Translations under genes and position numbers: made by a program
The notes under the pieces: model-generated
Told to the model about the DNA's origin: nothing
What the model saw: only the letters and a program-made list of their open reading frames with translations
The model's database searches: none
Source: Sphingobacterium sp. ML3W
GTDB taxonomy: Bacteria; Bacteroidota; Bacteroidia; Sphingobacteriales; Sphingobacteriaceae
Length of the DNA: 64,000 bases
Direction: 5' to 3'
NCBI RefSeq assembly: GCF_000747525.1
Contig: NZ_CP009278.1
Span: forward strand, 186,001 to 250,000
Shown: piece after piece, positions 44,127-54,141 of the stretch
How the letters are laid out: the number at the start of each line of letters is the position of its first letter
Position numbering within the stretch: position 1 is the stretch's first letter

Positions 44127-45290
44127 CTATTTGAAGGAAACGGCATCGAAAACAATCGTTTCATAATTGCCTTTTTCATATAGTACGCCGATTTTCTTGT
44201 TGTTGATAAGAACGATATCTGAATAGGCAGAGTAAGAATCAGCATCCTTGTAGCCAGTAGGGGCTTTTGCTACTACATGGTTAAAGTACCAAGTTTTGCC
44301 TTGGTCTTTACTGATGCGTAAGGTTAAGTTATCGCGGTCTTTTTCAGAAGCTGCATTACAAACTGCTAAGATATAATTTTTACCTTTTTTCCACGATAAG
44401 GTAGCACCTTGATTAACAGGGTCAGGTAAGTTTTTGTCATAGAAAGTTGTGTCCCAAGTCGCTCCACCATCATTTGAGTAGGAAACGATGCGGTTGCGTA
44501 CGTTGCCCTGTTGGTTTCGGGTATTCATATACAATCCTGTTTCAGAGATTTGAGCAGCCATGGTTTCATTCCCACCTTCGAAGGGAATTGTATTTCCAAT
44601 TTTGAATGTCTTTCCATGATCATCAGAATAGTAGCTATGTGCATAGTAATCTTTTCCTGCTGATTTTGGAGCTCCTTCAGAGTGGTTGGCAGGGATATAG
44701 ATGCGACCTTTATATTTTCCAGAGTCGAATTGTAAAGCGTGACCTGGCGTATTTGCGTAGGCTCTCCAATCTTCTTTAGATGTGTAATTCGCGTTGAATG
44801 AAGGTTGGTTTGGATGATGTACAACTGTCGTAATATTCGTTGGTTCTGTCCATGTTTTACCAGCATCTGTTGAAGTGATATACCAACATTCGCGAATGCC
44901 ATTCCCTTTTCTAACTTCACCTTCGTGGTTATTTCCAGTGTTGTAGAACAAGAAAATTCTTCCTTTTGGATATTGGGGATCTAAAAGATCAACTACTGGA
45001 GCAGGATTGCCTGCTTGGAATTTATCTTGATCAACGGCAATCTGTAACGGGCCCCATGTTTTGCCATTGTCAGCGCTGATTTTATAGACGATATCAACAT
45101 TGCCATAATCTCCAGCATGGTCTACACGACCTTCTGAGAATGCAATGAGATTGTTACTTTTATCTTTGACAATTGCGGGAATACGATAACTCTTGTAACC
45201 GTCTTCGCCCGACTTAAAAACAATTGTTTCTTGCGCAAAAATCACAGCTGAAGAAAACAGGATTGATAGTGTTAAAAATAGTTTTTGCAT
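44127..45290 (-). CDS. nanH: Exported sialidase (exo-alpha-sialidase)
   Basis: The 387-residue protein has a signal peptide (ending VIFAQ), the FRIP-type arginine motif YRIPAIV (R36-I37-P38), and Asp-box repeats such as SADNGKTWG, STDAGKTW, SNDGGATW and SKDQGKTW. It would release terminal sialic acids from host glycans in the periplasm or outside the cell. It is the last gene of the sialic acid operon, 18 nt after the hexosaminidase gene. Confidence 0.94.
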   Translation of the reverse strand: MQKLFLTLSILFSSAVIFAQETIVFKSGEDGYKSYRIPAIVKDKSNNLIAFSEGRVDHAGDYGNVDIVYKISADNGKTWGPLQIAVDQDKFQAGNPAPVVDLLDPQYPKGRIFLFYNTGNNHEGEVRKGNGIRECWYITSTDAGKTWTEPTNITTVVHHPNQPSFNANYTSKEDWRAYANTPGHALQFDSGKYKGRIYIPANHSEGAPKSAGKDYYAHSYYSDDHGKTFKIGNTIPFEGGNETMAAQISETGLYMNTRNQQGNVRNRIVSYSNDGGATWDTTFYDKNLPDPVNQGATLSWKKGKNYILAVCNAASEKDRDNLTLRISKDQGKTWYFNHVVAKAPTGYKDADSYSAYSDIVLINNKKIGVLYEKGNYETIVFDAVSFK

Positions 45291-45308
45291 AGTTTTATGT
45301 GTTATTTA

Positions 45309-47261
45309 TTAGTTGCTTGGTATAAGGGTAAACATCCATTTCACAGGATTTTGCCAGTCTTCTCCTTTAAAGTCGCTGACAGGTAATTTGATGAGGACTT
45401 CGTTCCAACCCTTTTTTAAAGAAATCTGCGTTGGTTTTCTGAAGGTATAACCTTCGTCTATCAAAGGGACTTCTAAATCACCTTTGATACCCGCTTGTTG
45501 CCAGAGAGGGGGTTGTATAGGCTGATGATTGACCCATACTTTACTTTCAAGATTATCCCATGTACCTTTTTTCGGTGTATTGCTTGCATACGAACGGGAA
45601 AGGTTGTTGAATCCTATCCAAAAGGATTTATTTTCATTCTTGTCGCTCCATATTTTCGTGCGTGCATACCAGGTTGTATTTGGGAGAGGCCCTTCAATAG
45701 CACCAGGTATAATATCTGCCCACCAGTGCCTTAAAATAATTGTTCCCCCTTCTACTGTTTTAGTAACCTCTATACCATCGGCATAGGGTTGTTGCTCAAT
45801 CGGAAATGAACGGGTTAAATTACCTTCATTTTGAAAAGGACCGATGAGTTCCCATTTTAAGCCGGTTTGCTTTACATAAGGAAATGGCTTGTTTGAAAAA
45901 TACATGTTTTTATGGTTCAATAACCTATTCTCAAAATTTTTGAATTCTTGGTAAGCAATTGTATTTTCATCAACGATATTGCAAGTCCATCCTGCAAGAC
46001 CTCCTCCTCGCCAGACGCGCTCGGCAAAAGTAACGAGGGCAGGATATACTGCATTTTGATAAAACATATCCAGAGGTTTGGACACCGCGCGATCTGGCCA
46101 AGCACATAACGTTGCCCCGATTAGATTTTTGTGTTCCTTATCTTGCTCCCCAATTTTACGATGAAACAGTGTAGTTACTGTTTCCAATGGATCCATATGG
46201 TTAATGTAGAGATGTTTCGAATCTATATAAATCAAATCTCCTTGTTCCGGAATACGTTTAGGACCACCCATCCAAAGTTGTCTGATCGTTTGTGGCATGA
46301 GGTTGCTGCCAGGCTCCCATCCAATCGTTTTATAGCCCAATTCTTCCACGTATTCTGTGATTTCAGGCATAAAATTTTTATTGGTTATTTTTACCTCGTC
46401 TCCTCCGATATGTAAATAGGGAAGGTCTTGATAGGTCTGGGAGAACTCTTTTAATAATTCTTTGATGTAGACAATCCCCGAGTCAGACTGCATATCTACG
46501 CCAAAATATCTTTTGAACGCTTGGCTATGTCCGGGCATATCGATTTCAGGTAAAAGTAAGATATGTCTGGCTTTGCAATAGGCAATAAGCTCTTTGAACT
46601 CTTGCTCGGAATAATGCTCGCCGCCACCTCGTGTTATATTTGAAGCGGCAGTTAGATTTGGGTATTTTTTGCTTGCTAACCGCCATGCAACGTCTTCAGT
46701 GAAATGAAAATGCAAGACATTCATTTTGTATTGCGCCATGATATCAACCTGCTCTTTCAGTAAATGCAGCGGTTGATAGTTACGACCAACGTCGACTAGG
46801 AAAGACCGCCAAGGGAATGCAGGCTGATCATTTATTTCGCAATGTGCAAGCGATTTATTTTGAACAGAAAATTGCCTTAACGTCTGTAAGCCATAAAATA
46901 TGCCGGTAGGTGAGTGTGCTATTATGCGAATACCTCCATTGTCTATTTTTATAATATAGTCCTCTCGTTGCTTCTGATCACTTTCATCATCTATCAATTG
47001 AAGATCTAATGTTGGAAGTTGCTTGTTGTTTACAGCACTTTCTGCGACTTTCCATTCAGCTATGATAGCGGAAGCGAGCAGATATTCCCCCGTTAAAGAC
47101 GAATCTGTTTTTTTTAGAATAATTCCATTGCTCAGATTGAGTGCTCCATCCCTTAATTCCATTTTTATGGGTAACGGAATTAGATTTTCTTGTGCATATG
47201 TAGGCGATAGACAAGATATGCTAAGAACAAGGAGACTTAAGAGTATGCGATTAAATTTCAT
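45309..47261 (-). CDS. Exported beta-N-acetylhexosaminidase (GH20)
   Basis: The 650-residue protein has a signal peptide (ending SPTYAQ), an N-terminal GH20b-like domain, the GH20 barrel with YLHIGGDEV (catalytic D-E near residues 286-287), and a long C-terminal region with beta-sandwich features. It removes terminal GlcNAc or GalNAc, exposed after sialidase action. It overlaps the epimerase gene by 11 nt and is part of the sialic acid operon. Confidence 0.93.
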   Translation of the reverse strand: MKFNRILLSLLVLSISCLSPTYAQENLIPLPIKMELRDGALNLSNGIILKKTDSSLTGEYLLASAIIAEWKVAESAVNNKQLPTLDLQLIDDESDQKQREDYIIKIDNGGIRIIAHSPTGIFYGLQTLRQFSVQNKSLAHCEINDQPAFPWRSFLVDVGRNYQPLHLLKEQVDIMAQYKMNVLHFHFTEDVAWRLASKKYPNLTAASNITRGGGEHYSEQEFKELIAYCKARHILLLPEIDMPGHSQAFKRYFGVDMQSDSGIVYIKELLKEFSQTYQDLPYLHIGGDEVKITNKNFMPEITEYVEELGYKTIGWEPGSNLMPQTIRQLWMGGPKRIPEQGDLIYIDSKHLYINHMDPLETVTTLFHRKIGEQDKEHKNLIGATLCAWPDRAVSKPLDMFYQNAVYPALVTFAERVWRGGGLAGWTCNIVDENTIAYQEFKNFENRLLNHKNMYFSNKPFPYVKQTGLKWELIGPFQNEGNLTRSFPIEQQPYADGIEVTKTVEGGTIILRHWWADIIPGAIEGPLPNTTWYARTKIWSDKNENKSFWIGFNNLSRSYASNTPKKGTWDNLESKVWVNHQPIQPPLWQQAGIKGDLEVPLIDEGYTFRKPTQISLKKGWNEVLIKLPVSDFKGEDWQNPVKWMFTLIPSN

Positions 47262-48456
47262 TATTCTGCTTCCTAAAATCGTTTAAAATCGTCCAGCAAT
47301 ACCACTCTTGACGCGGTAGGTGGAATGGGCCCTTGAATAGATTACCTTTGGCAGTTTGTGCGACAGTACCATCACGGTGTAGATAGCCAAACCACTCACC
47401 ATGTTCCTTATCGTGGAACTTTTCATATGCATATTGGTGTACTTTTTTGTGCATCTCAGCATACTTTTCGTTTCCAGTCATTAAATAAGCCAGAAGTGTG
47501 GCAATGATGGTTTCATTTTGTGGCCACCAGAATTTCATATCCTGCCAATATTCTTGAACAGGCTTATTGTATAGATCTCTAAAATATAGTATACCACCAA
47601 ACTCTTTATCCCAACCTCTTTCCCACATGTAATCTAACATTTTGCAACCTAATGCAATGAGTTCGGGGTCATGATTACGATATTTTGCTTCATGAAGAAT
47701 AAACCAAGCACCTTCTATCGCATGTCCAGGGTTTAAGGTTCTTCCGTCTATATGATCAATGATTTCACCTGTTGGTGAAACCTGTTCCATGACGACTTGT
47801 AGGTCATGTTTGACAAAGTTAACTTCAATTTCCTTGATCCAATTCAAAATCGCTTCGTCACAACGCGGGTCTCCGATTGTTTCGCGTAATTGTTGTGCTG
47901 TATTGATCATGATCATGGGGGCGCCAATACCTTTTGAAGGTCTTGTACCGGTAAACTTTGGAGCGAGCTTTAGCTCTCCGGATGTATACTGGATACATTT
48001 CCCAAAAATAGCTCGAGATAGGTCTGCCGCTTCTTGATCTCCAGAGGCTTTTGCATATGCTGCAAATGCAATAACTGCAAATGTTTCCGAAAAATAGTAC
48101 CTTCTTTTTCTAATCGGTTGACCATCTTTGGTGACATGGAAGAACATCTGGCCGTCAGTATCAAAACAATGCTTACGGATAAAATCGTAACCAAGTTTTG
48201 CACCATCTAACCATTCTTGTTTCGGTTCCACGGTGTTATAAAGTGTTGCCAATAACCATGTCGCACGACCTTGAATCCAAACGGCTTTGTCGTCATCAAT
48301 TAAGCTTCCGTCCTGATCACGCATCAGTAAGTAGCCTCCATCTTCAAGGTCGAATGATTTTGGGAACCAGAATGGAACCGTATCTTCTACTAACTGTGTT
48401 TTATAAAATTTTTCGAGTTCTTCGAGTTGTGTTAACGTATACATAGTTTTAGTCAA
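47251..48456 (-). CDS. AGE-family N-acylglucosamine 2-epimerase
   Basis: The 401-residue protein of the (alpha/alpha)6-barrel epimerase family begins (MTKT)MYTLTQLEELEKFY; the ATG at 48444 is an alternative start. Visible blocks are WIQGRATWLLATLYN, HFTGTRPSKGIGAPM-like text (KFTGTRPSKGIGAPM), and GHAIEGAWFILHEA. In the NanLET route it would convert ManNAc directly to GlcNAc without prior phosphorylation. Its position between the lyase/transporter genes and the glycosidases supports this. Overlaps on both sides suggest tight coupling. Confidence 0.88.
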   Translation of the reverse strand: MTKTMYTLTQLEELEKFYKTQLVEDTVPFWFPKSFDLEDGGYLLMRDQDGSLIDDDKAVWIQGRATWLLATLYNTVEPKQEWLDGAKLGYDFIRKHCFDTDGQMFFHVTKDGQPIRKRRYYFSETFAVIAFAAYAKASGDQEAADLSRAIFGKCIQYTSGELKLAPKFTGTRPSKGIGAPMIMINTAQQLRETIGDPRCDEAILNWIKEIEVNFVKHDLQVVMEQVSPTGEIIDHIDGRTLNPGHAIEGAWFILHEAKYRNHDPELIALGCKMLDYMWERGWDKEFGGILYFRDLYNKPVQEYWQDMKFWWPQNETIIATLLAYLMTGNEKYAEMHKKVHQYAYEKFHDKEHGEWFGYLHRDGTVAQTAKGNLFKGPFHLPRQEWYCWTILNDFRKQNNEI

Positions 48457-50521
48457 TTTTAAAACTGCAGGTTGAAGCTGGAATACCAGATTCGTTTTCC
48501 AGATTTGCAGTACTATAGGGTGAATAGGCGTATCGTATTTCTTTTATTTTTTTATCCCGAGGCAATTGGATGATTACGCGATTCTTTTGAATCGACATAC
48601 TTTCTGGTTGCAGGTCAAATCCCTTTTCATCGACCAAGATAAACCCCTGTAAGGGCTGATGATCTTTTGTTTGGAGTGTTTTACAATTTTGAAAATAGAC
48701 CGTTACCACTTCATTTTTTTTCTGATAGTGGTCAAATGCTGGGTAGTCGGCGTTTATTTTGGATTTATATTCATGTGCTAGTACCAATTTTGCTAAACGC
48801 TTTCCGATAATGATTTTATTTTTTGGGTGTACATCTGTTGGGTCTCCAACATCGGAAGATACCGCCATAAAGGTGTTTTCAATTTGCTGATCCATCTGAC
48901 GCTGGCTATCTCTAAATCGAGGCCACGAAGGACGGTTGATGCTCGAGAGCTGCACGTAATAAAATGGAAGATCCTGATTAAAATTGTGGCGCCATGATTT
49001 TATTAACGTCTTAAATAATCTTTCGTGGAGTTCAATATTATGTGCATTGCTTTCTCCCTGATACCATAAGACAGCTGTGAATTGTGTTTTTAACCAATGC
49101 TTGATACCGGCTTCAAAATTGTAAGCGGGTTCATAGGGGTGTCTTTGATTTTTGACTAATGAAAGCGAAAGGTTTTGATCGGATCGCGTTCGGCAAAAAT
49201 CTTGTATGAAATCAGACTTTCTCCAATTATGGATATAGGTGGCCAGTAAATTGTCGTTTTCCAAGGTTGTGCGATCTATCCAGGATTCGGTATTCGAACC
49301 CGGTACATCCAATTCTATGATGCCAATCGGGATGTTTGTCTTTTTTGCTAATTCATACGCAAAGGTATAAGCTATCGCTGAAAAATTCACCTTATCTTCT
49401 TTGGTTGAGGTACTCCAATTGCCCGTAAAAAAATCTAATTTGTTTATTTTATCCAGTGTCGCTAAATCCCAAGATACAGGATTGGTTTGGACAAGATTGT
49501 TGTTTTTGAATAATCGTACTTGAGGTGAGTTTATTTGTATCAAGCTATCTGCCCCAGTTGCATATTTGAGTTCAAATGCCATATTCGATTGTCCCGATGC
49601 GAGATAGACATCACCAAACAGTACATCATTCAAGTTTATTTGCTGATTATCAGTTTGTATCTGAATTTCAAATGGCCCTCCAGCAGGCATGGCGGGTAAA
49701 AGAATCGACCAGTTTCCATTTTCATCTGCCTGACTTTGATAGGTTTTTTGATTGAACTTTAACTTGACATGTATATTGGAGCTTGCCTTTCCGAAAATAG
49801 GGTTTTCCCGATTTCGTTGTAAGACCATATGATCTCCAAAATTAAGTGCTACCGCAAGTGGTTGATTGACTCCCTGTATGGCTTGACTAACTTGATTTGC
49901 TATGATGGCAGCACCTTCCGAACTGGGGTGCACATTATCTTCGAATAAATCTATTCGGCTCTTCAGCGGCCCATTGATATCGATTAACTGTACTTGATTA
50001 TGTTGCGCGATTGTTGGAATCAATAGGCTAATAGCTTGATACCAATCGCGAGTGCCCGATAAGAAGCGGGTATGGCCGCTAAAGATGGGCGTAAGGTTGC
50101 AGATATAGATGGCAACTTTTGGATTTACCTTCCTTAAGTTACTGATTAGGGTACTATAGTCTTTTTCAAATTCGTCACCATAATTAGGCCAGTTTCGGGG
50201 GTCAGTATCGTTTACCCCTAGTGCTATAATAGCGACGTCTGGTTGAAATGCGAGCGCTTGTTTATATTCTGAAGTTTCAATATAGGGTTTATGTCCTTTA
50301 CTGAGTAATGTAGCGCCACTAAAACCGAAATTTTGAACATCAAAATCTATCCCTAGCAATTCTTGAAGTTGTTCGGGATAAGTTTTTTCACCATTTTTTA
50401 ATCCTAACCCTTTTGTAATGGAGTCGCCAATACAAGCGACTTTTTTCTGGGCGGATACCATCATGGTGCTCCATAGCAGTATGGGCAATATGAGTACTAG
50501 TTTCTTAATCAAGCGAAGCAT
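48449..50521 (-). CDS. Two-domain sialate O-acetylesterase (SGNH + SASA domain)
   Basis: The 690-residue exported protein has a signal peptide (ending VSAQ), an N-terminal SGNH hydrolase domain with CIGDSITKGLG (G32-D33-S34), ALGVNDTDPRNW and DNVHPSSEG, then a second esterase domain with ASGQSNMAFEL (about residue 311) and WYQGESNAHN (near residue 485), as in sialate O-acetylesterases. It should remove O-acetyl groups that protect sialic acids from sialidase or uptake. It overlaps the transporter gene by 17 nt. Confidence 0.9.
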   Translation of the reverse strand: MLRLIKKLVLILPILLWSTMMVSAQKKVACIGDSITKGLGLKNGEKTYPEQLQELLGIDFDVQNFGFSGATLLSKGHKPYIETSEYKQALAFQPDVAIIALGVNDTDPRNWPNYGDEFEKDYSTLISNLRKVNPKVAIYICNLTPIFSGHTRFLSGTRDWYQAISLLIPTIAQHNQVQLIDINGPLKSRIDLFEDNVHPSSEGAAIIANQVSQAIQGVNQPLAVALNFGDHMVLQRNRENPIFGKASSNIHVKLKFNQKTYQSQADENGNWSILLPAMPAGGPFEIQIQTDNQQINLNDVLFGDVYLASGQSNMAFELKYATGADSLIQINSPQVRLFKNNNLVQTNPVSWDLATLDKINKLDFFTGNWSTSTKEDKVNFSAIAYTFAYELAKKTNIPIGIIELDVPGSNTESWIDRTTLENDNLLATYIHNWRKSDFIQDFCRTRSDQNLSLSLVKNQRHPYEPAYNFEAGIKHWLKTQFTAVLWYQGESNAHNIELHERLFKTLIKSWRHNFNQDLPFYYVQLSSINRPSWPRFRDSQRQMDQQIENTFMAVSSDVGDPTDVHPKNKIIIGKRLAKLVLAHEYKSKINADYPAFDHYQKKNEVVTVYFQNCKTLQTKDHQPLQGFILVDEKGFDLQPESMSIQKNRVIIQLPRDKKIKEIRYAYSPYSTANLENESGIPASTCSFKID

Positions 50522-51734
50522 TTGATTTGGGTTTTAATACAACAAGTTGAATGACTACTACGACAAGGACAATGACAGCTAGAAGTGCAAAGTCCTTACC
50601 TAATTTTCCTTCATCAGCAGAAGCGCCTAACACTTTAGTGATGAATGCTCCTGCCATAACGCCCAGCATGTTCATGATACCATATGCTGTTGCGCGGAAT
50701 TTACTAGGTACAAACTGACATAAAATAGGCATATTATTGGCGTCGAACATACCAAAGCCAAAACCAAACATTAATCCTGCACCGACAACATGTATGACAT
50801 GGTGGCCATAGCCGATTAAGAACATAGCAGGAATGGTCAATAATAATCCTATAGCTGAAGTATAGATACGACCTTTAACATTTTTTTGAATCCATCGGTC
50901 AGATAATAAACCCCCAAATATAACGCCTAGAAAAGACGAGACGGCAATGGTAACGGTGGAAAGTGGACCAGCCTGTGCCATCGAGATATTTAGGTTGTCT
51001 GAGAATAGGGTAGGTAGCCAGTTTTTGGTCGCCCAACCGGGTAAACTCGGAATTGCAAAATAAAAGAGAATGACCCAAAAAGAGATATTGCTCAGCAACA
51101 TGCCTATGGCTTTAAAACTATTTACTGGTTTTTCAGATTGCTCTGATTTTTCAGTTCTTACTGGTGCTTCGGAAAGAAAAAACAGCAGCACAAAGGCATA
51201 TAATATGCCCACTAAACCAAAAACTTTAAAGGTGCTATGCCATGAGTATGAACTTGCCAATGTTGCTCCAAAACCGCCTAGAGCTTGCCCCGTGTAGAGT
51301 CCCGTCATATGTATCCCTATTGCTAACGAACGGGATTTATCGCTGTGAAAGTCAGAAATGAGAGACAGTCCGGCAGGTATATAAATGGCTTCGGAAACAC
51401 CCATGATTCCCCTTAATATCATGAGTTCTGGATAAGTGGTGGCATAGCCCATCAATGAGGTAACTAAAGACCAGATAAAAAGAGAGCCAACGATGAGCCA
51501 TTTACGATTGAGCCTATCTGCTAAAATGCCAGAAACGGGGCTCATTAATCCGTAAATCCATAAGAATATAGCCATAAGTTGTCCAAAGACGGTTGCAGAC
51601 TGCAATTCGACAATATCTACTTGCATAGTCGGGCGCATAGTAGACAGAATTTGTCTATCCATGTAATTTAATAATGCGACGACCCAAAGTAGACCGACAA
51701 CGATCCAAGGGTAGTATTTGTGATTTTTTATCAT
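50505..51734 (-). CDS. MFS transporter, probable sialic acid importer
   Basis: The 409-residue protein has 12 predicted membrane segments. It begins with WVVALLNYMDRQILSTMRPTM and has the loop motif G-x-L-A-D-R-x-x-R-K (GILADRLNRKW) of the major facilitator superfamily, plus a second in FGGLLSDRWIQK. The location inside the sialic acid operon makes N-acetylneuraminate the likely substrate, like NanT of other Bacteroidota. This is inference; the family alone covers many organic acids. Confidence 0.85.
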   Translation of the reverse strand: MIKNHKYYPWIVVGLLWVVALLNYMDRQILSTMRPTMQVDIVELQSATVFGQLMAIFLWIYGLMSPVSGILADRLNRKWLIVGSLFIWSLVTSLMGYATTYPELMILRGIMGVSEAIYIPAGLSLISDFHSDKSRSLAIGIHMTGLYTGQALGGFGATLASSYSWHSTFKVFGLVGILYAFVLLFFLSEAPVRTEKSEQSEKPVNSFKAIGMLLSNISFWVILFYFAIPSLPGWATKNWLPTLFSDNLNISMAQAGPLSTVTIAVSSFLGVIFGGLLSDRWIQKNVKGRIYTSAIGLLLTIPAMFLIGYGHHVIHVVGAGLMFGFGFGMFDANNMPILCQFVPSKFRATAYGIMNMLGVMAGAFITKVLGASADEGKLGKDFALLAVIVLVVVVIQLVVLKPKSNASLD

Positions 51735-51754
51735 GATTAGGTTTATCTATTCGT

Positions 51755-52867
51755 TTAGTTTATTGTTCCCGTCAATATTCCAGCAGATCTGACACCTGCT
51801 CTAATTTCCCCCGAAGGAATATAAACGTGTTGGTCATGGTAAACAGCCGTTGTTGTGACAGGAGCACCTACAGCTAAGTTGCTAACCACCTTCCATGTAT
51901 TGGATTTTTCATTATATTGTAACACCTCTTTTGTAAACCCAGGATGTTTTGATTGTATCGTTGCTTTTTCTTCGATCAGGTTTTCTTTATGTATTGGATT
52001 CGCTTCATTGGCGATTTTTAGGATTAGGTGCTCTACTTTGTGGAATGTTGTACCATTATCACCACCGACTAAAAATAAACGGCCCTTATTATCTTTGAAA
52101 CCTGTTCCTGCGGAAAGGGCTTCAGGTAAATCGGCTATCTGAACAATTTCTTTTGTCTTGAGGTCTATTTTGTAACAAGATTTGTATAATGTACTGATGG
52201 CATTCGTTTCTCGGGTACGACCTCCGAATAGGTATAGGTAATTTTCTTTAACCACCGCAACGGTATGCGTTATAGGATAAGGAAGAGTTAGGTATTCTTT
52301 CCACTCTTGGTCATATTGATATATTTTATCGGAAACAAGGGTGGTATTTTCACCACCAACTAAATATAGTTTATCCTCGCTAGCCACCAAACTCGCATTA
52401 CTGAGTGGGATAGGTAGGTCAGACAGTTTTTGGACGTCAAAGTTATGTTGTTCACCGTTCCATTTATAAATATGGAATTGTGATGAAGCACCCGATTCAT
52501 TTTCTCCCCCTGCAGTATATATTCCTTCTTTCGTACTACAGTTTGCAGCATATGCAGTTGAAGTGTCAAAAGATAGCGTGTCTGCTAGCTTTAGGGACTG
52601 ATCTTTGATCTGATAAATGTAGGCTGAACGTTGATATTTTTTTATTCCTCCTTCCCAAGGCATCTTTTCTGGAAAATTGGCACCGCCAGCAATCAATAGA
52701 TGATTCTGATGAATTCCTACAAGTGGACCAGCAACCCCAAGTTGGGTTTGACCATTAACCGTTTTTGGCAAAGAATCTGTATTGGACCACATGATTTCTG
52801 CGTTCTTGTTAGCTGTGTTGCATTGCATAAATATAAAAGTGCTTAGTAAAAGAGGAATAATTTTCAT
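51755..52867 (-). CDS. nanM: NanM-like N-acetylneuraminate epimerase (kelch propeller)
   Basis: The 370-residue protein has a lipoprotein signal (LLLSTFIFMQC), then kelch-type repeats such as LLIAGGANFPE, IYTAGGENESG, LYLVGGENTT, LYLFGGRTRET and LFLVGGDNGT. NanM converts alpha- to beta-N-acetylneuraminate at the cell surface or in the periplasm. This is the cyclically permuted mutarotase group common in Bacteroidota nan clusters. It lies 20 nt upstream of the transporter gene. Confidence 0.9.
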   Translation of the reverse strand: MKIIPLLLSTFIFMQCNTANKNAEIMWSNTDSLPKTVNGQTQLGVAGPLVGIHQNHLLIAGGANFPEKMPWEGGIKKYQRSAYIYQIKDQSLKLADTLSFDTSTAYAANCSTKEGIYTAGGENESGASSQFHIYKWNGEQHNFDVQKLSDLPIPLSNASLVASEDKLYLVGGENTTLVSDKIYQYDQEWKEYLTLPYPITHTVAVVKENYLYLFGGRTRETNAISTLYKSCYKIDLKTKEIVQIADLPEALSAGTGFKDNKGRLFLVGGDNGTTFHKVEHLILKIANEANPIHKENLIEEKATIQSKHPGFTKEVLQYNEKSNTWKVVSNLAVGAPVTTTAVYHDQHVYIPSGEIRAGVRSAGILTGTIN

Positions 52868-52871
52868 ACCA

Positions 52872-53795
52872 TTAAATTGTAGATTGGAAATCTGGAAAAT
52901 GTAAGGTTGCTACATCAGCTTTAAAGTTTTCATAATCTTGTGCAGACATATTGCGTACCGGAAGTCTGAATGTTCCGCAGTCGAGTCCAATTAATTTCAT
53001 ATAAGATTTGCCCACTGAGATACCGCCATATTTCCCCAACAATGTAATCATATCGATAGATTTTTGTTGTAAAGCATTGGCAGTTTCAAAATCACCACTT
53101 TCATATGCCTTGATCAGGTCAAGGTATAGGGGGGCTGCATAATTGTAGGTACTTCCAACAGCTCCTTTAGCTCCTAAGACAAGTGCAGATAGCATATTTT
53201 CATCTCTACCCCATAACATATCGTATTTGCGATCAGCAAAATTTAAGCAAGAAAGATAGTCCATGAAATCTTCATGCGTATATTTTATCCCTGCGAAATT
53301 GCTGATTTTTCCATCAATTGCTTTTAATAAATCAATCATTTGAAAGTTGCCACCTGTTAATACAGGGATATGGTAGTAGTAGAATGCCGTATTAGGTGCT
53401 GCTGCGGCTATCTCTGTACAGCATTTAGCTAATTGGTCAACATTGGCAGGCTTGAAATAGAAGGGTGAGGTAAACGAAATCCCGAATAAACCAATTTCTT
53501 CGGCCTTTTGTGCCAATATACAGCATTCCTTGATATTCGTTCCTCCGACAAGTGTTATCACTTTAAAATCTTTGTCCATTGCAGTGATATCTGCCCAAGT
53601 TTGCATAATAGCCACTTTTTCGTCAAAAGTTAAGGATACACCCTCACCCGTGGAGCCGCAAATAAATGCTCCAGAAACCTTATTTTTTTTCAATAAGGCG
53701 TAATATGCCGGAATTGCAGCAATGTTGATATCGCCATTTGTTAGCATGGGCGTAAATGGTGCGGCAACGAGGCCTTGTAACTTGTAATTGCTCAT
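52872..53795 (-). CDS. nanA: N-acetylneuraminate lyase
   Basis: NanA splits N-acetylneuraminate into ManNAc and pyruvate. The 307-residue DapA-superfamily protein has ICGSTGEG (GSTGE at residues 47-51), the FYYYHIPVLTGG segment with the catalytic-base tyrosine Y141, and GIKYT with the Schiff-base lysine K171. Among DapA-like proteins, the YYHIP and KYT motifs and the operon context favour NanA. It is the first gene of the operon, 4 nt before the NanM gene. Confidence 0.93.
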   Translation of the reverse strand: MSNYKLQGLVAAPFTPMLTNGDINIAAIPAYYALLKKNKVSGAFICGSTGEGVSLTFDEKVAIMQTWADITAMDKDFKVITLVGGTNIKECCILAQKAEEIGLFGISFTSPFYFKPANVDQLAKCCTEIAAAAPNTAFYYYHIPVLTGGNFQMIDLLKAIDGKISNFAGIKYTHEDFMDYLSCLNFADRKYDMLWGRDENMLSALVLGAKGAVGSTYNYAAPLYLDLIKAYESGDFETANALQQKSIDMITLLGKYGGISVGKSYMKLIGLDCGTFRLPVRNMSAQDYENFKADVATLHFPDFQSTI

Positions 53796-53957
53796 TCGTG
53801 TAATAATTATAGTTTCTTAACGATTTGGTGTTTAGTGTAATAATTTTGCCAGTCTTCCCTTTCCAGATTAATTCGAATATGTAGCCTATTGCCGTTCATT
53901 TAGTATAGCACTCAATTGTTCGCGTTAATTGGAATAAACATTTATAATTGTAATGAT

Positions 53958-53986
53958 CAAAACCTAGTCTGTACCTATTTTTTCAA
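53958..53986 (-). promoter_or_regulatory. Promoter of the sialic acid operon
   Basis: On the minus strand TTG (53984-53986) is followed by 17 nt and TAGGTTTTG (53958-53966), a near match to the -7 element. It lies 163 nt upstream of nanA. Confidence 0.5.
53967..53974 (+). promoter_or_regulatory. Candidate regulator site GTCTGTAC at the nan promoter
   Basis: The 8-mer lies between the -33 and -7 elements of the nan promoter, where a bound repressor would block RNA polymerase. Its inverted partner is at 54099-54106. Confidence 0.45.
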
Positions 53987-54098
53987 GGCAAAAGAGGCAC
54001 GTTTATCAGTTAAAAGCATTATGTCATACATTTAGAGTTTAAAATTATTCTTTTATCTGTATTATAGCAAGTAAATGATGAAAAAAAATGTAACATTT

Positions 54099-54106
54099 GT
54101 ACAGAC
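54099..54106 (+). promoter_or_regulatory. Candidate regulator site GTACAGAC at the regulator promoter
   Basis: This is the exact reverse complement of GTCTGTAC and sits directly behind a TAACATTTG -7-like element (54091-54099), 36 nt before the regulator start. It could give autoregulation. Confidence 0.4.
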
Positions 54107-54141
54107 CTTAATCAATAACCATCATTATAACAGAAAATTCT

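Larger units (their letters stand above)
53796..54141. other. Divergent control region of the sialic acid cluster
   Basis: The 346-nt region lies between nanA (minus) and the FadR-type regulator gene (plus). It holds two promoters and two inverted GTCTGTAC elements, described separately. The rest is AT-rich, and I see no other gene. Confidence 0.6.
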
